NCBI GenBank assembly: GCA_964017045.1
Contig: OZ024808.1
Location: 6,701,784-6,765,783 of the forward strand
Direction of reading: 5' to 3'
DNA: 64,000 nt
Source: Omphiscola glabra
Taxonomy: Eukaryota > Mollusca > Gastropoda > Lymnaeidae
In this document: one piece after another, positions 43,305-54,359 of the stretch
Layout: the number at the start of each line of letters is the position of its first letter
Numbering within the stretch: position 1 is the stretch's first letter
Translations under genes and position numbers: made by a program
Notes under the pieces: generated by a model
The model's database searches: none
What the model was told of the DNA's origin: nothing
What the model saw: only the letters and a program-made list of their open reading frames with translations

Positions 43305-43890
43305 GTGCCAGTAGTCCCCACTCACTTCTGGTACCCGGGTGCCAATAGTCACCACTCACTTCTGGTACCCGAATGCCAATAGTCACCACTCCCTTCTGGT
43401 ACCCGGGTGCCAATAGTCACCACTCACTTCTGGTACCCGGGTGCCAATAGTCACCACTCACTTCTGGTAACCAGGTGTCAATAGTCACCACTCACTTCTG
43501 GTACCCGGGTGCCAATAGTCACCACTCACTTATGGTACCCGGGTGCCAATAGTCACCACTCACTTCTCGTAACGGGGTGCCAATAGTCCCCACTCACTTC
43601 TGGTACTCGTGTGCCAATAGTCACCACTCACTTCTGGTACCCGGGTGCCAATAGTCACACTCACTCTGGTACCCGGGTGCCAATAGTCACCACTCACTTC
43701 TGGTACCCGAATGCCAATAGTCACCACTCAATTCTCGTACCCGGGTGCCAATAGTCCCCACTCACTTCTGGTACCCGGGTGCCAATAGTCACTGCTCACT
43801 TCTGGTACCCGGGTGCCAATAGTCACCGCTCACTTCTGGTACCCGGGTGCCAAGAGTCACCGCTCACTTCTGGTACCCGGGTGCCAATAG
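43305..43890. repeat. 34-bp minisatellite derived from a MITE end (about 17 copies)
   Basis: The unit is CTCACTTCTGGTACCCGGGT plus GCCAATAGTCACCA. Its first 20 bases equal the reverse complement of 25188-25207 in the palindromic MITE. Confidence 0.95.
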
Positions 43891-44279
43891 GTGCAGCTAC
43901 TTTTATTGCTCACAGTTATTTCTTTCAAATGGGTTTCTATATGTGAACAAAACTGCATCTGTTTCTGTTTGAACTGCAGTTTTTTGTTATGATGAGGTGG
44001 GTTGTTGTTGTTTGTTGTTTTGTTGTTGTTGTTGTTTTTTTGTATATTTTGTTGTATTGAAAATAATATTTTACAATGGTTATGTGTATTTGAAATGAAA
44101 TATTGACACATAAAATGCAATTCTTAATTTTAGAGTATTCCAAACAAAAGTATTTTATAAAATAAATATAGCTAAACATAACACTCTCCTACTTACGAGC
44201 ATCTTCTAGTTTCAGTTTGACAATAATATGTAAAACTGCATAACTCATAAAAAAATAATTTTTTTTTCATTTCCTTTAG
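43891..44279. other. AT-rich intron stretch
   Basis: GTT-rich tract 44000-44040. It ends in the exon 16 acceptor. Confidence 0.5.
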
Positions 44280-44378
44280 CGTGCCCCACGGGCTGTAAGG
44301 GGTCTACGTGTACCAGTGGCGATGGACATTGCACGCAAGGTTGTGGACCTGGGATCTTCGGACCCAGATGCGATTCAA
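44280..44378 (+). CDS. Exon 16: EGF-like module
   Basis: Acceptor TTTCCTTTAG at 44279, donor A|GTAAAA at 44379. It reads PCPTGCKGSTC, TSGDGHCTQGC, GPGIFGPRCDS. Exon 18 is its duplicate; both donors are TTCAA|GTAAAAC. Confidence 0.9.
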
Positions 44379-44473
44379 GTAAAACAATATCACTGAACTT
44401 ATTTTTTTTATGAATACACTATTAATTATTTGCTTTCATATAAAACTCAAACATATTTTTCAACTAGAAATAA

Positions 44474-44503
44474 CCCCCCCCACACACACACACACACACA
44501 CAC
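44474..44503. repeat. CA microsatellite
   Basis: (CA)n after a C run. Confidence 0.85.
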
Positions 44504-44569
44504 AAACGAGTGACGTCAGTAATGTGACAAAATATGCATTGAAGTAACGTGCATGATACCATCGCGTTG

Positions 44570-44815
44570 TTATATGTACACCAATGGTATATGTACACCA
44601 ATGTTATCTGTACACCAATGTTATATGTACACCAATGTTATATGTACACCAATGTTATATGTACACCAATGTTACATGTACACCAATGTTATATGTACAC
44701 CAATGTTATAACGTACACCAATGTTATACGTACACCAATGTTATAACGTACACCAATGTTACATATACACAAATGTTATACATACACAAATGTTATTTAT
44801 ACACCAATGTTATTT
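44570..44815. repeat. 17-bp minisatellite ATGTACACCAATGTTAT (about 14 copies)
   Basis: Several copies end in AACG or CATAC variants. Confidence 0.93.
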
Positions 44816-44994
44816 CATTGTGTCTCTTTGAATATTTCAATTAGCTGGAAAAGGGGGGGGGGGGGGATTAAGTCACTAATGCTTAAATTGCTTAATCATG
44901 AGAATAGAAAAACCACGATGTAGTAAGAGATGTTCACTTTGCCGATAACCTTAATGTATATTAAAGTTGTTATGTCCTCGGAGTATACACTGGC

Positions 44995-45405
44995 AGTGTG
45001 CGTAGAGAAAAAATGATGATATACATGAAGAATACAGTGGTAATGCATATGAAGAATACAGTTGTAATGTCCATGTAAATACAGTGGTGATGTTTATGAA
45101 GAATACAGTGGTAATGTACATGAAGAATATATTGTTAATGTCGATGAAGAATACAGTGGTAATGCATATGAAGAATACAGTTGTAATGTCCATGTAAATA
45201 CAGTGTTAATGTCGATGAAGGATACAGTGGTAATGTACATGAAGAATACAGTGGTAATGTACATAAAGAATACAGTGGTAATGTCCATGAGGAATACAGT
45301 GGTAATGTCCATGAAGAATACAAGGGTAATATCCACGAAGAATACAGCGGTAACATACACGAAGAGCGCATTGGTAATGTACATGGCCAATGCTGGAGTA
45401 ATGTT
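44995..45405. repeat. 24-bp minisatellite, block A
   Basis: The unit is GAAGAATACAGTGGTAATGT plus CCAT/ACAT. It is paralogous to the 24-bp array at 50005-50390. Confidence 0.93.
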
Positions 45406-45829
45406 CTTTAAGAAAACTCATGAACACTTGGTTCCGTACCCTCAACAACATAGGCACTAGTAATACATGTTCACGGTTCTGTGCTAGGTGGCAACACTCG
45501 AAATGCCATTTAGAATATTACAAAATGTGACCAGAGTTCGTCAGAGGTTCGTGTTCGCCCAACATCATGATTTGATCCAAAGAGAAGACAACATCGTCCA
45601 TACTAGTCGTCAATCTCCTTAATAGGTGATTATATTGAATCTATGGGATAAAAGTGGAATTGGTAACAGTGGCGTGTCTAGGGTAGGAGGCGGCCAAGGC
45701 TGGCAACCTTTTTTGTCGCCTCTTACATGTAAACCATTTCTGCAGTTAGCCTACAATGCCGACCATCCATAAAAAAATAAGTGTTGCCTGTGACCTGCCG
45801 TCCCGAATCATCCTTCTCGTGCACCACCG
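45406..45829. other. Intron stretch between duplicated blocks
   Basis: No exon or element recognised. 45406-45470 still resembles 50390-50440. Confidence 0.5.
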
Positions 45830-46915
45830 TGTGATACATTGTAGCACTGTGTGATACATTGCACCACCGTGTGATACATTGCAGCACTGTGTGATACACT
45901 GCACCACCGTGTGATACATTGCACCACCGTTTGATACATTGTATCACTGTGTGATACATTGCACCACCTTTTGATACATTGTAGCACTGTGTGATACACT
46001 GCACCACCGTGTGATACATTGCACCACCGTGTGATACATTGCACCACCTTGTAATACATTGCACCACTGTGTGATACATTGCACCACCGTGTGATACACT
46101 GCACCACCGTGTGATACATTGCACCACCTTGTGATACATTGCACCACCGTGTGATACATTGCACCACCTTGTGATACATTGCACCACCTTGTGATGCATT
46201 GCACCACCGTGTGATACATTGCACCACCGTGTGATACATTGCACCACCGTGTGATACATTGCACCACCGTGTGATACATTGCACCACCGTGTGATACATT
46301 GCACCACCGTGTGATACATTGCACCACCGTGTGATACATTGCACCACCGTGTGATACATTGCACCACCGTGTGATACATTGCACCACCGTGTGATACATT
46401 GCACCACCTTGTAATACATTGCACCACCGTGTGATACATTGCACCACCGTGTGATACACTGCACCACCGTGTGATACATTGCACCACCTTGTGATACATT
46501 GCACCACCGTGTGATACATTGCACCACCTTGTGATACATTGCACCACCTTGTGATGCATTGCACCACCGTGTGATACATTGCACCACCGTGTGATACATT
46601 GCACCACCGTGTGATACATTGCACCACCGTGTGATACATTGCACCACCTTGTGATACATTGCACCACCGTGTGATACATTGCACCACCTTGTGATACATT
46701 GCACCACCTTGTGATGCATTGCACCACCGTGTGATACATTGCACCACCGTGTGATACATTGCACCACCGTGTGATACATTGCACCACCGTGTGATACATT
46801 GCACCACCTTGTGATACATTGCACCACCTTGTGATGCATTGCACCACCGTGTGATACATTGCACCACCGTGTGATACATTGCACCACCGTGTGATACATT
46901 GCACCACCGTGTGAT
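45830..46915. repeat. 20-bp minisatellite (about 54 copies)
   Basis: The unit is GTGTGATACATTGCACCACC with the site CCG/CCT before the next unit. The variant order around 46050-46220 recurs at 46410-46580 and in part at 46640-46840, so blocks of units were copied together. The minus-strand open frames are by-products. Confidence 0.96.
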
Positions 46916-47380
46916 AAACAAGATCACCTATAAATACATAAGTTTCAAGCTAAGGACAACTAATATCCTATAGACGTGAGCCAGCATTTTGACATGTTAA
47001 TTAAAGACCATTCAGTTATTTAGATAGATTTCAATTTAGACACTTGATGCTGAGATAATTTAAGAGTATGGCATTAATTGTGTACTATTAGAAGCTAAGA
47101 TCATGTGAATGTAATTTAGATCAGACAATGCAGATGTTATTTAGTTAAGTTCATGCAGATGTAATTTAGCAAAGATCAAGTAAATGTAATTTAGATAAAA
47201 TAATGCAGATGTTATTCAATTAGGATCATGCAGATGTCATTTTAAAAAGATCGTGCAGATGTAATTAAATTGTATCGATAAAAAAAAATCATGTGCATAA
47301 CAGAGATCATGTGGATAAATAACATCACTTTGATCGTGTTAACCAAAAAAAAAAACTTATAATAAACAAGATAATACTTA
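46905..47380. repeat. Intron module, copy 3
   Basis: It contains GATAAACAAGATCACC, TTAATTAAAGACCATTCA, CACTTGATGCTGAGATAATT and GATGTAATTTAG units, paralogous to 42770-43110. Confidence 0.8.
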
Positions 47381-47389
47381 TAAACAAGA

Positions 47390-47690
47390 TCTTATTAATA
47401 AACAAAATCAAATGTATAAACAAGATCATATTGATAAATAAAATCATATTGATAAACAAGATCATATTGATACACAAGATCATATGGATTTAAAAGATAT
47501 TATTGAACAACAAAATCATATTATAATTAACACCATAACTCTAAACAAGATCATATGGATAAATAAGATCATATGGATAAACCAGATCATATGGATAAAC
47601 AAGATCATATGGATAAACAATATCATACGGATAAACAAGATCATATGGATAAACAAGATCATATGGATAAACAAGATCACATATAATTTC
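47390..47690. repeat. 18-bp minisatellite GATAAACAAGATCATATG (about 16 copies)
   Basis: It lies at the 5' part of module copy 4; copy 1 has only a few diverged units of the same motif. Confidence 0.92.
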
Positions 47691-48290
47691 CTAAGCTTCA
47701 AGCTAAAGAAAACAAATATCGTGTAGACGTCAGCCAGCATTTAGACATTTTAATTAAAGACCATGCATATATATATATATTTATATATAGTATATTACAG
47801 TTCAAACAATTGAAGCTGGGATAACGTAAGAGAATAGCATAAATTTTTGGAAGCTTGGTGGCTAAGATCACGCAGATGTAATTTAGTTAAGATCACGCAG
47901 ATGTAATTTAGCAAAGATCACGTAGATATAATTTAGCTAAGATTACGCAGATGTAATGTAGAAAAATTCATGCAGATGTAATTTAGCGAAGATCACGTAG
48001 ATATAATTTAGCTAAGAATACGCAGATGTAATTTAGCAAAGATCACGTATATATAATTTAGCTAAGATCACGCAGATGTAATTTAGCAAAGATCACGTAG
48101 ATATAATTTATTTAAGATCACGCAGATGTAATTTTTCAAAGATGACGTAGATATAATTTAGGTAAGATCATGCAAATGTAATTTAACAAAGATCACGTGG
48201 CTATAAATTAGCTAAGATCACACAGATGTAATTTAGCCAAGATCACGTAGATATAATTTAGGTAAGATCACGCAGATGTAATTGGGCTTT
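47691..48290. repeat. Intron module, copy 4 (before exon 17), with a 25-bp array
   Basis: After a TA run and CAATTGAAGCTGGGATAACG come about 17 units of GATCACGCAGATGTAATTTA alternating with a GATATAATTTA form, paralogous to 42190-42460. Confidence 0.88.
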
Positions 48291-48399
48291 AAGACAGCTC
48301 AGCTAAAATAATGACGTTAAGACAAACAAGAACAACTGCCACGCACTCCATGCCTGTCTCAGAGCTCAACAACATTTGGTTTGTCTTCTGCCTCTCTAG

Positions 48400-48498
48400 C
48401 ATGCTCGGTTAGCTGCCTAAACGGCAACTGCTCTTCAGACACTGGGCACTGCCTGCAAGGATGTAAACCGAATCATTTTGGAGTGAGATGCGATCAAC
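48400..48498 (+). CDS. Exon 17: EGF-like module
   Basis: Acceptor TGCCTCTCTAG at 48399, donor C|GTATGG at 48499. It reads TCSVSCLNGNC, SSDTGHCLQGC, KPNHFGVRCDQ; duplicate of exon 15. Confidence 0.9.
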
Positions 48499-48804
48499 GT
48501 ATGGACATTTCATTTTTTTTCTTTTTCTTCAGTTATTTCGTTAAAAAAAAAAAAAAATGGGTTCTAACGTGTGAAGAAGACGACTTATTTTGCTACTTAT
48601 CCAGCAGTGTGTGCTGATGTTGTGTGTGTCCGAGAACCTCGTTATAATTGATGTGTTTTAATTATTGTTACATCTTCATCTTATTTACAACACTTATTTT
48701 TTTGTTTAAAAAGTATATATGAAACCTAGGGATAATGTAAAACTAAGCAGAAAAAGCCCGTATTTCTATCTGGATAATCAGGATTATTTTAGCAAATTTG
48801 GGCT
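48499..48804. other. AT-rich intron stretch
   Basis: T and A runs near 48513 and 48545. No feature. Confidence 0.5.
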
Positions 48805-49020
48805 CGATTTATCCATCCATCCATCTATCCCACCCATCCATTCATCTATCCATTCATCCATCTCTCCATCTATCCATCCATTAATTTATCCATTGATCCA
48901 TCCATCCATGTATCCATTCATCTATCCATACATTCATCTATCCATTCATTCATCCATCCGTCCAATAATCCATTCATCCACCCATATATCCATCCATATA
49001 TCCATTCATCTATCCATTCA
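48805..49020. repeat. CCAT-based simple repeat
   Basis: CATCCATCTATCCATTCAT-type tetranucleotide array. Confidence 0.92.
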
Positions 49021-49021
49021 T

Positions 49022-49515
49022 CCTGTGGTCGTGTGACATGCTAGAATAGTCCTGTGGCTGTGTGACAGGCTACGCAGTCCTGTGGTTGTGTGACAGGCTA
49101 CGCAGTCCTGTGGTTGTGTGACAGGCTACACAGCCCTGTGGTTGTGTGACAGGCTACACAGTCCTGCGGCTGTGTGACATGCTACACAGTCCTGCGGCTG
49201 TGTGACAAGCTACACAGTCCTGCGGCTGTGTGACAGGCTACGCAGTCCTGCGGCTGTGTGACATGCTACACAGTCCTGCGGCTGTGTGACATGCTACGCA
49301 GTCCTGTGGCTGTGTGACATGCTGCTTAGTCCTGCGGCTGTGTGACATGCTGCTTAGACCTGTGGCTGTGTGACATGCTGCTTAGACCTGTGGCTGTGTG
49401 ACATGCTGCTTAGACCTGTGGCTGTGTGACATGCTGCTTAGACCTGTGGCTGTGTGACATGCTGCTTAGACCTGTGGCTGTGTGACATGCTGCTTAGACC
49501 TGTGGTTTTGTTAGA
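49022..49515. repeat. 28-bp minisatellite (about 17 copies)
   Basis: The unit contains CCTGTGGCTGTGTGACATGC. The tail of the unit changes from TACACAGT to TGCTTAGA across the array. Confidence 0.95.
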
Positions 49516-49707
49516 TGCTGCGCAGTGCTGAGCTTGTGTGTGATTTACAAGGGTCAAGGGTCAAGGGTCGCCAAATATCTATACATGAAATTCTTTTACT
49601 TCTTAAACTCTTTGAGTCTCCATTCTAAAATTAAATTAACTTCAATGTCTACAACTCCTAAACTCGGTCAACTGGAAAATTGTTGGTTTTTTTTACTTTT
49701 CTTTTAG

Positions 49708-49806
49708 AATGCCCTAAACACTGCAAGGGCTCGAAGTGCACTGATGATGATGGACTGTGCACAGAAGGCTGTAACCCTGGCTTCTACGGACCTCAATGCA
49801 ATTCAA
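49708..49806 (+). CDS. Exon 18: EGF-like module
   Basis: Acceptor TTTCTTTTAG at 49707, donor A|GTAAAA at 49807. It reads QCPKHCKGSKC, TDDDGLCTEGC, NPGFYGPQCNS; duplicate of exon 16. Confidence 0.9.
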
Positions 49807-50004
49807 GTAAAACAATTTGACTGCGCATAAACAATATTATTAATTATTTGCTTTTAGCTCCAAATTAAAATGTTTTCCCACTAGATACAACCGGCCAAAC
49901 TGTGACGTCAGCAACGCGACAAAATATCCTACCGTCAACAATATGATACATGCACCAATGTTATATAGGCTCCAACATCTTACATACATCAATTTATGCA
50001 AACA

Positions 50005-50390
50005 CCAAAGCAGTGGTAATGTGCGTGGCGAATACTGTGGTAATGTGCGTTGCGAATACTGTGGTAATGTGCGTGGCGAATACAGTGGTAATGTACGTGG
50101 CGAATACTGTGGTAATGTGCGTGGCGAATACAGTGGTAATGTACGTGGCGAATACAGTGGTAATGTACATGGTCAATACAGTGGTAATGTACATGGTCAA
50201 TACAGTGGTAATGTACATGGTGAATACTGTGGTAATGTACATGGCGAATACTGTGGTAACGTGCGTGGCGAATACTGTGGTAATGTGCGTGGCGAATACA
50301 GTGGTAATGGGCGTGGCGAATACTGTGGTAATGTGCGTTGCGAATACTGTGGTAATGTGCGTGGCGAATACAGTGGTAATGTCATTTCAG
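50005..50390. repeat. 24-bp minisatellite, block B (16 copies)
   Basis: The unit is GGTAATGTGCGTGGCGAATA plus CTGT/CAGT; paralogous to 44995-45405 but expanded separately. Confidence 0.94.
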
Positions 50391-50394
50391 AAAA

Positions 50395-50620
50395 TACATT
50401 GGCAATGGGAATACATGGTTCTGTACCATGAACAACATTTGCATTGGGAATACATGGTTATGTGTCATGAACAGCATTGGCATTAGGAATACAGTGTTCT
50501 GTACCATGAACAGCATTGTCATTATAAATACAATGAGCTGTACCAGGAACAGCATTGGCATTAGGTGTACAGTATTCTGTACCACGAAGAGCATTGGCTT
50601 TAGGAATGCCTGTGCTCTGT
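50395..50620. repeat. 39-bp repeat (about 5-6 copies)
   Basis: The unit contains GAACAGCATTGGCATTAGGA; copies are diverged. Confidence 0.88.
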
Positions 50621-50739
50621 TCGGTACCAGAGGGCAAGAATCGCCATACAAATCTCATGTAAATATATATAGTTTCTGGTGTGTCCTGCTTCCTTTTCTC
50701 AACAGTCACTCCCTCTGCTCAGCATGTTTTTGCATTAAT

Positions 50740-50920
50740 GGTACGGAGTGGGGAAGATAACATCAAAGAGTGGACGGAGTTAAAACTAGGCGATGCTATG
50801 CGTAGTGCAGAGGACAGAGAGGAATGGAGAAGGCTAGTTTTCGTGTCATCTGTGGCGCCCGCAGCGGTCCAAGGACTAAGGGACATGATCATGATGATGA
50901 TGAATATACAGAGTATTGGG
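50740..50920 (+). pseudogene. RTE-like LINE 3' end
   Basis: The frame DNIKEWTELKLGDAMRSAED then REEWRRLVFVSSVAPAAVQG and LRD is followed by ATGATCATGATGATGATGA. NI.EWT.L.L..A.R.AEDR..WRRLV..S is a familiar ending of RTE-type ORF2 with an (ATG)n tail. Heavily 5'-truncated. Confidence 0.72.
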
Positions 50921-51398
50921 ACTTGAGGAAACTGGCCAATGAGAGCAAAGATTGAAACAAGATGGAAGTTGAATAAAATGGCATTACAATCAAGAAGTTT
51001 GTATAAGAAGATTGAAGAGAGATTGTTGATGTTTTAAATGAAGTCTTATAGTGTGTTGCCACTTTATCACACAAAGAAGATTACCCAGAAGATAGGAACG
51101 AAATTCATATGATACATTCCAAGTGTTTTCGGATTTATTTCGTATTGTGAATGTCGCTGAATGTGGATCATAAAATGTCAGTCACTGTTACTATTTGAAC
51201 CACGTGACCTCTGCTATCAATTGTAAAGGAATTGTGTAGTGGCACACAGTCATTGCTAGCGATGCAAATCTATGGATGTGACGGGTTGGGTGGGGGGGGG
51301 GGGGATGCTTCCTTACTTTTGCTTTTGTCGGTCTTTCGTTTCTAGTGTTGAAGTCAACTGGGAAAACTGATTTTATCACTCGTGTCCCCATGTTTCAG
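50921..51398. other. Intron stretch without recognised feature
   Basis: Unique AT-rich sequence; G run at about 51291-51304. Confidence 0.5.
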
Positions 51399-51494
51399 AC
51401 TGCAGTCTTGGCTGTAAAAATGCAACTTGTGATAGTGACACTGGCTTTTGCACCGGTGGATGCCTATCTGGATATTTAAATTCAAAATGCATAG
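51399..51494 (+). CDS. Exon 19: EGF-like module
   Basis: Acceptor CATGTTTCAG at 51398, donor G|GTGAGT at 51495. It reads NCSLGCKNATC, DSDTGFCTGGC, LSGYLNSKCIG; the last loop lacks the Gly before Cys6, as in exon 3. NAT is a possible N-glycosylation site. Confidence 0.9.
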
Positions 51495-51504
51495 GTGAGT
51501 AGTA

Positions 51505-51505
51505 G

Positions 51506-51564
<59 letters not shown>

Positions 51565-51565
51565 G
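51505..51565. repeat. GTT microsatellite (about 20 units)
   Basis: (TTG)n directly after the exon 19 donor. Confidence 0.95.
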
Positions 51566-51704
51566 AATATTCAAATAGCGCTTTTTTTTTTTACATCTTT
51601 CTTAAATTACACATCATACTTGGAGATTTTAAAAAAATAGAACTTAAAGTTGAGAACCACTGAGTAATATTTTTTTTTTCATTTAAAATCTTCTTTTGTA
51701 TTAA

Positions 51705-52565
51705 TTGATTCAGAGAGTCGGCGTCCTGGCTCCACAATGTACGACATCCGGCAGCTGTACTTTACTTTGTTCAGTTCACCTGTCAGAGAGTCGACGTCCT
51801 GTGTCCACTATGTACGACATCCGGCAGCTGTACTTTACTTTGTTCAGTTCACCTGTCAGAGAGTCGACGTCCTGTGTCCACTATGTACGACATCCGGCAG
51901 CTGTACTTTACTTTGTTCAGTTCACCTGTCAGAGAGTCGACGTCCTGTGTCCACTATGTACGACATCTGGCAGCTGTACTTTACTTTGTTCAGTTCACCT
52001 GTCAGAGAGTCGACGTCCTGTGTCCACTATGTACGACATCTGGCAGCTGTACTTTACTTTGTTCAGTTCACCTGTCAGAGAGTCGACGTCCTGTGTCCAC
52101 TATGTACGACATCTGGCAGCTGTACTTTACTTTGTTCAGTTCACCTGTCAGAGAGTCGACGTCCTGTGTCCACTATGTACGACATCTGGCAGCTGTACTT
52201 TACTTTGTTCAGTTCACCTGTCAGAGAGTCGACGTCCTGTGTCCACTATGTACGACATCTGGCAGCTGTACTTTACTTTATTCAGTTCACCTGTCAGAGA
52301 GTCGGCGTCCTGTGTCCACTATGTACGACATCTGGCAGCTGTACTTTACTTTGTTCAGTTCACCTGTCAGAGAGTCGACGTCCTGTGTCCACTATGTACG
52401 ACATCTGGCAGCTGTACTTTACTTTGTTCAGTTCACCTGTCAGAGAGTCGACGTCCTGTGTCCACTATGTACGACATCTGGCAGCTGTACTTTACTTTAT
52501 TCAGTTCACCTGTCAGAGAGTCGGCGTCCTGCCTCCACAATGTACGACATCTGGCAGCTGTTTTT
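51705..52565. repeat. 73-bp minisatellite (about 12 copies)
   Basis: The unit contains CACCTGTCAGAGAGTCGACG and CATCTGGCAGCTGTACTTTA. 73 bp is not a multiple of 3, so each of three frames repeats every 219 bp; all three happen to lack stops. Confidence 0.96.
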
Positions 52566-52659
52566 TTTACACCAAAAACTCCAGCTTAAGTATATTCTTA
52601 ATGTAATGAGCTTTTTTGAAAAAAATATAATACCCTCCCTTCATTTGCACACAACAACT

Positions 52660-53655
52660 ATAAAGAATGATAACAGAACTACAGAGCATTGTACCGACAT
52701 GAACATAATGCCAGAACTACAGAGCATTGTACCGACATGAACATAATGCCAGAACTACAGAGCATTGTACCGACATGAACATAATGCCAGAACTACAGAG
52801 CATTGTACCGACATGAACATAATGCCAGAACTACAGAGCATTGTACCGACATAACCAACATGCCAGTACTACAGAGCATTGTACCGACATGAACATAATG
52901 TCAGAACTACAAAGCATTGTACCGACATGACCATAATGCTAGAACTACAGAGCATTGTACCGACATGAACATAATGCCAGAACTACAGAGCATTGTACCG
53001 ACATGAACATAATGCCAGAACTACAGAGCATTATACCGACATGACCATAATGCTAGAACTACAGAGCATTGTACCGACATGAACATAATGCCATAACTAC
53101 AGAGCATTGTACCAACATAACCAACATACCAGTACTACAGAGCATTGTACCGACATGAACATAATGTCAGAACTACAGAGCATTGTACCGACATGAACAT
53201 AATGCCAGAACTACAGAGCATTGTACCGACATAACCAAAATGCCAGTACTACAGAGCATTGTACCGACATGAACATAATGTCAGAACTACAGAGCACTGT
53301 ACCGACATGACCATAATGCTAGAACTACAGAGCATTGTACCGACATCAACATAATGCCAGAACTACATAGCACTGTACCGACATGAACATAATGCCAGAA
53401 CTACAGAGCATTGTACCGACATAACCAACATGCCAGTACTACAGAGCATTGTACCGATATGAACATAATGCCAGAACTACAGAGAATTGTACCGACATGA
53501 ACATAATGCCAGCACTACAGAGCATTGTACCGACATAACCAACATGCCAGTACTACAGAGCATTGTACCGACATAACCATAATGCCAGTACTACAGAGCA
53601 TTGTACCGACATAACCATAATGCCAGTACTACAGAGCATTGTACAGTCATGACCA
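52660..53655. repeat. 38-bp minisatellite (about 26 copies)
   Basis: The unit contains CAGAACTACAGAGCATTGTA; variants TGAACATAATGCC and TAACCAACATGCC recur in runs. Confidence 0.96.
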
Positions 53656-53799
53656 GTTCAACTAGAAATAATGCAGATAACATAACAATTTTACATTATT
53701 TTACTAAATTTTACACACACAAAATTCTCACATACTCATAAGTCAAATATGTTCTGTTTGTTTTTTAAACATTAATTTCGGTTTTGTCGGTGCATTTTC

Positions 53800-54000
53800 T
53801 GCAAAATCTTCGGACGGCTAATTCACCCACTTCCCGTCATCCTTTCGAGCTGAAACTTGACACAAACACTCGTAGACCAAGAGAGCACATTCTTTCAAAT
53901 TTTAACCCCTCCCCCCCCCCTTTCCACCCTTAATCCCATAATCTTCATTTTTTTCATTTTTTTTCTATGGGAAGATGAATGAAATATGATAGGTGCGTTG
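53800..54000. repeat. Dispersed repeat family, copy 2
   Basis: It shares TTCGGACGGCTA, CCCACTTCCCGTCA and GAGCTGAAACTT with 17345-17400, including the following C-rich tract and GATGAATGAAAT end. Confidence 0.7.
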
Positions 54001-54192
54001 TTGGAGTTGAGATTAATTGTGTAGCTGTAGCTATGTGCTTTGTATTTGAGTCTTAATGTCTTTTGTCTATTGGGCTGTCACGTGCACTCTGAGTGTGCTA
54101 AAACCATTGCCATACCAACAATTAGTTGATACATGCACATAAATGAAAAATTGTTGTGTTGTTGTTCTTTTTGGCCTTGAAAACCTATTCAG

Positions 54193-54291
54193 GATGCAGC
54201 ACTGGGTGTTCCTTGAATGAGACATGTAATACAGATGCACCAATGTGTCCCATCGGATGCAAACCCAATTACTATGGTCCAAAATGCACGC
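54193..54291 (+). CDS. Exon 20: EGF-like module
   Basis: Acceptor ACCTATTCAG at 54192, donor C|GTAAGT at 54292. It reads GCSTGCSLNETC, NTDAPMCPIGC, KPNYYGPKCT, closest to exon 4 in the Pro before Cys4 and the NYYG loop. NET is a possible N-glycosylation site. Confidence 0.9.
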
Positions 54292-54359
54292 GTAAGTGTT
54301 TCCTCTTTTCCGTTCTTTTAACTACTCGTGAGCTTTTGATAGTTTTCGTTGTCTTGATG

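Noticed and set aside
43305..43890. CRISPR-like regular repeat
   Set aside because: Direct tandem copies with no unique spacers; the genome is eukaryotic. The same holds for the other arrays.
45723..46927. Three minus-strand frames of 327-394 codons (MYHTVVQCITRWCN)
   Set aside because: 20-bp minisatellite; same peptide in all three frames.
51705..52740. Three + frames of about 290 codons
   Set aside because: 73-bp minisatellite cycling through frames.
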